A DNA stretch of 64,000 nt, taken from positions 62,001-126,000 of the forward strand of contig JAPLPE010000022.1 in assembly GCA_026400355.1 (NCBI GenBank). Direction: 5' to 3'. A program made the translations under genes and the position numbers. Within the stretch, counting starts at the first letter, position 1; each line of letters begins with the position of its first letter. This stretch comes from Rhodobacterales bacterium (GTDB lineage: Bacteria; Pseudomonadota; Alphaproteobacteria; Rhodobacterales; Rhodobacteraceae). Below the pieces are notes generated by a model. It did no database searches and had not been told where the DNA came from. It saw only the letters and a list, made by a program, of their open reading frames with translations. Of this stretch, positions 63,262 to 64,000 are shown in pieces.

Positions 63262-63969
63262 ATGACCGCTGCCCTGACCCTCCATTACGCCCCCGACAAC
63301 GCCTCGCTTTGCGTGCGCTTGGCCCTGTTGGAACTGGGGTTGCCCTTCGACACCCTGCTCGTCTCGCGCCACGACGGCGGGCAGCGCAACCCGGCCTATC
63401 TCGCGCTCAACCCCAACGGCCTGATCCCGACGCTAGAAACCCCAGACGGGCCGCTGTTCGAAACGGCAGCGATCCTGCTCTGGCTTGCCGACCGCCATCG
63501 GGATGGCCCAATCCTCACTCCCTCGGTCGATGATCCAGACCGGGGGGCCTTTCTCACATGGCTTTTCTGGCTGTCGAACACGCTGCACCCGCAACTGCGC
63601 CTGATCTTCTACCCCGACAAGCACATCGCGGCCCCCCATATCCCCGCCCTCAACATCCGGACGCGCGAACGCACGGCCGAAAGCCTCGACATCTTGCAGG
63701 CCGCCCTGCACCGCCTGTCCGACTGGATCGGCGCGGACCAGCCTTCAGTCCTTGACTGCTACATATGCCCGATACTCCGCTGGCTGAAACTCTACCCCCG
63801 GGGTGAAACCGACTGGTTCGCACTCGACCGCTGGCCCGAACTCGAGTCCATCGCACAGAAGATGGAATCACGCCCCTCGACACAGGCCGCCATTGTGGCC
63901 GAAGGTCTGGGGCACGCACCGTTCAGCCGCCCCGCCTATCCTGTCCCTCCGGAAGGAAGTGCCACCTAG
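63262..63969 (+). CDS. Glutathione S-transferase family protein
   Basis: 235 residues from ATG 63262 (the longer frame from 63145 crosses the intergenic repeat side and is not conserved). The N-terminal thioredoxin fold is seen in LTLHYAPDNASLCVRLALLELG, NPNGLIPTLETPDGPLFETAAILLWLAD (the LETPDG/ETAAI glutathione-binding segment), followed by an all-helical C-terminal domain. The N-terminal Ser of DNASLCV is the likely thiol-stabilising residue. Substrate unknown. The next gene starts directly after its stop. Confidence 0.87.
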   Translation: MTAALTLHYAPDNASLCVRLALLELGLPFDTLLVSRHDGGQRNPAYLALNPNGLIPTLETPDGPLFETAAILLWLADRHRDGPILTPSVDDPDRGAFLTWLFWLSNTLHPQLRLIFYPDKHIAAPHIPALNIRTRERTAESLDILQAALHRLSDWIGADQPSVLDCYICPILRWLKLYPRGETDWFALDRWPELESIAQKMESRPSTQAAIVAEGLGHAPFSRPAYPVPPEGSAT

Positions 63970-64000
63970 ATGTTTCTCTCCGTGTTCGACATGTTCAAGG
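63970..64000 (+). CDS. sdaA: L-serine dehydratase, first ten codons only
   Basis: The ATG at 63970 immediately follows the GST stop. The visible residues MFLSVFDMFK match the very characteristic N-terminus of one-chain L-serine ammonia-lyases (MFLSVFDxFKIGIGPSSSHT). The gene runs off the window. The call rests on ten residues and is therefore cautious; if right, the enzyme is an oxygen-sensitive iron-sulfur protein turning serine into pyruvate. Confidence 0.7.
   Translation, partial: MFLSVFDMFK

Overview
This 64-kb window looks like an ordinary chromosomal segment of a high-GC alphaproteobacterium, most likely of the Rhodobacteraceae/Paracoccaceae. This is an inference from gene content and style: dnaG next to rpoD, zur-znuCB divergent from znuA, an Lrp-type regulator divergent from putA, hflK-hflC-DUF2065-degP in a row, a TIGR02466 oxygenase beside DUF2256, and short dispersed GC-rich palindromes. 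Most genes are housekeeping and show no phage or plasmid replication functions.

Layout. 1-5 kb: the N-terminal part of a secreted RTX-type protein cut by the window edge, a periplasmic TPR protein, a four-repeat DUF347 membrane protein with a periplasmic partner, and a GMC oxidoreductase. 6-14 kb: DUF2256/TIGR02466, a sulfatase-like relic, a ZntB/CorA-type channel, a PiT phosphate transporter, a two-gene YeeE/YedE-like membrane pair, and a Tat-exported amidohydrolase. 14-16.4 kb is the most disturbed part: an IS5-family transposase relic, a small RTX protein, a partial copy of the tRNA-Thr 3' half, a helicase C-terminal relic and the intact tRNA-Thr. I read this as the scar of a decayed island at a tRNA site.

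16.7-23.4 kb: hlyU-like gene, rpoD, dnaG, tadA and a 23S rRNA pseudouridine synthase with a long repetitive basic tail. 23.6-29.3 kb: six co-directional genes (small membrane protein, XpaC-like, TelA, DUF2927 lipoprotein, SPFH/YdjI-like with a GYF_2-like tail, zinc-ribbon membrane protein) that look like one envelope/toxic-anion stress operon. 29.5-34.5 kb: fructokinase, dtd, a CAP-domain protein and the zinc uptake locus with a clear Zur operator. 34.7-39.1 kb: proline catabolism (putR/putA) and a GFA-family protein. 39.4-47.5 kb: inositol monophosphatase, a GGDEF-EAL protein, metR/metF and valS.

48-56.5 kb: an orphan CoxL-like molybdenum hydroxylase subunit, a DUF2235 hydrolase, a protein made of seven 31-residue repeats with a tail-fibre-like C-terminus, a [2Fe-2S] ferredoxin, a GH3 glucosidase and a peptidoglycan-binding-like lipoprotein. 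56.5-64 kb: degP, DUF2065, hflC, hflK, gor, rpiA, a glutathione S-transferase and the first codons of an L-serine dehydratase.

The items best worth a second look are the 31-residue repeat protein, the XpaC-TelA-SPFH-zinc-ribbon operon, the YeeE-like pair lacking its usual cysteine motifs, the tRNA-Thr island scar, and three families of dispersed palindromic repeats, one of which appears to have entered the putA coding sequence.
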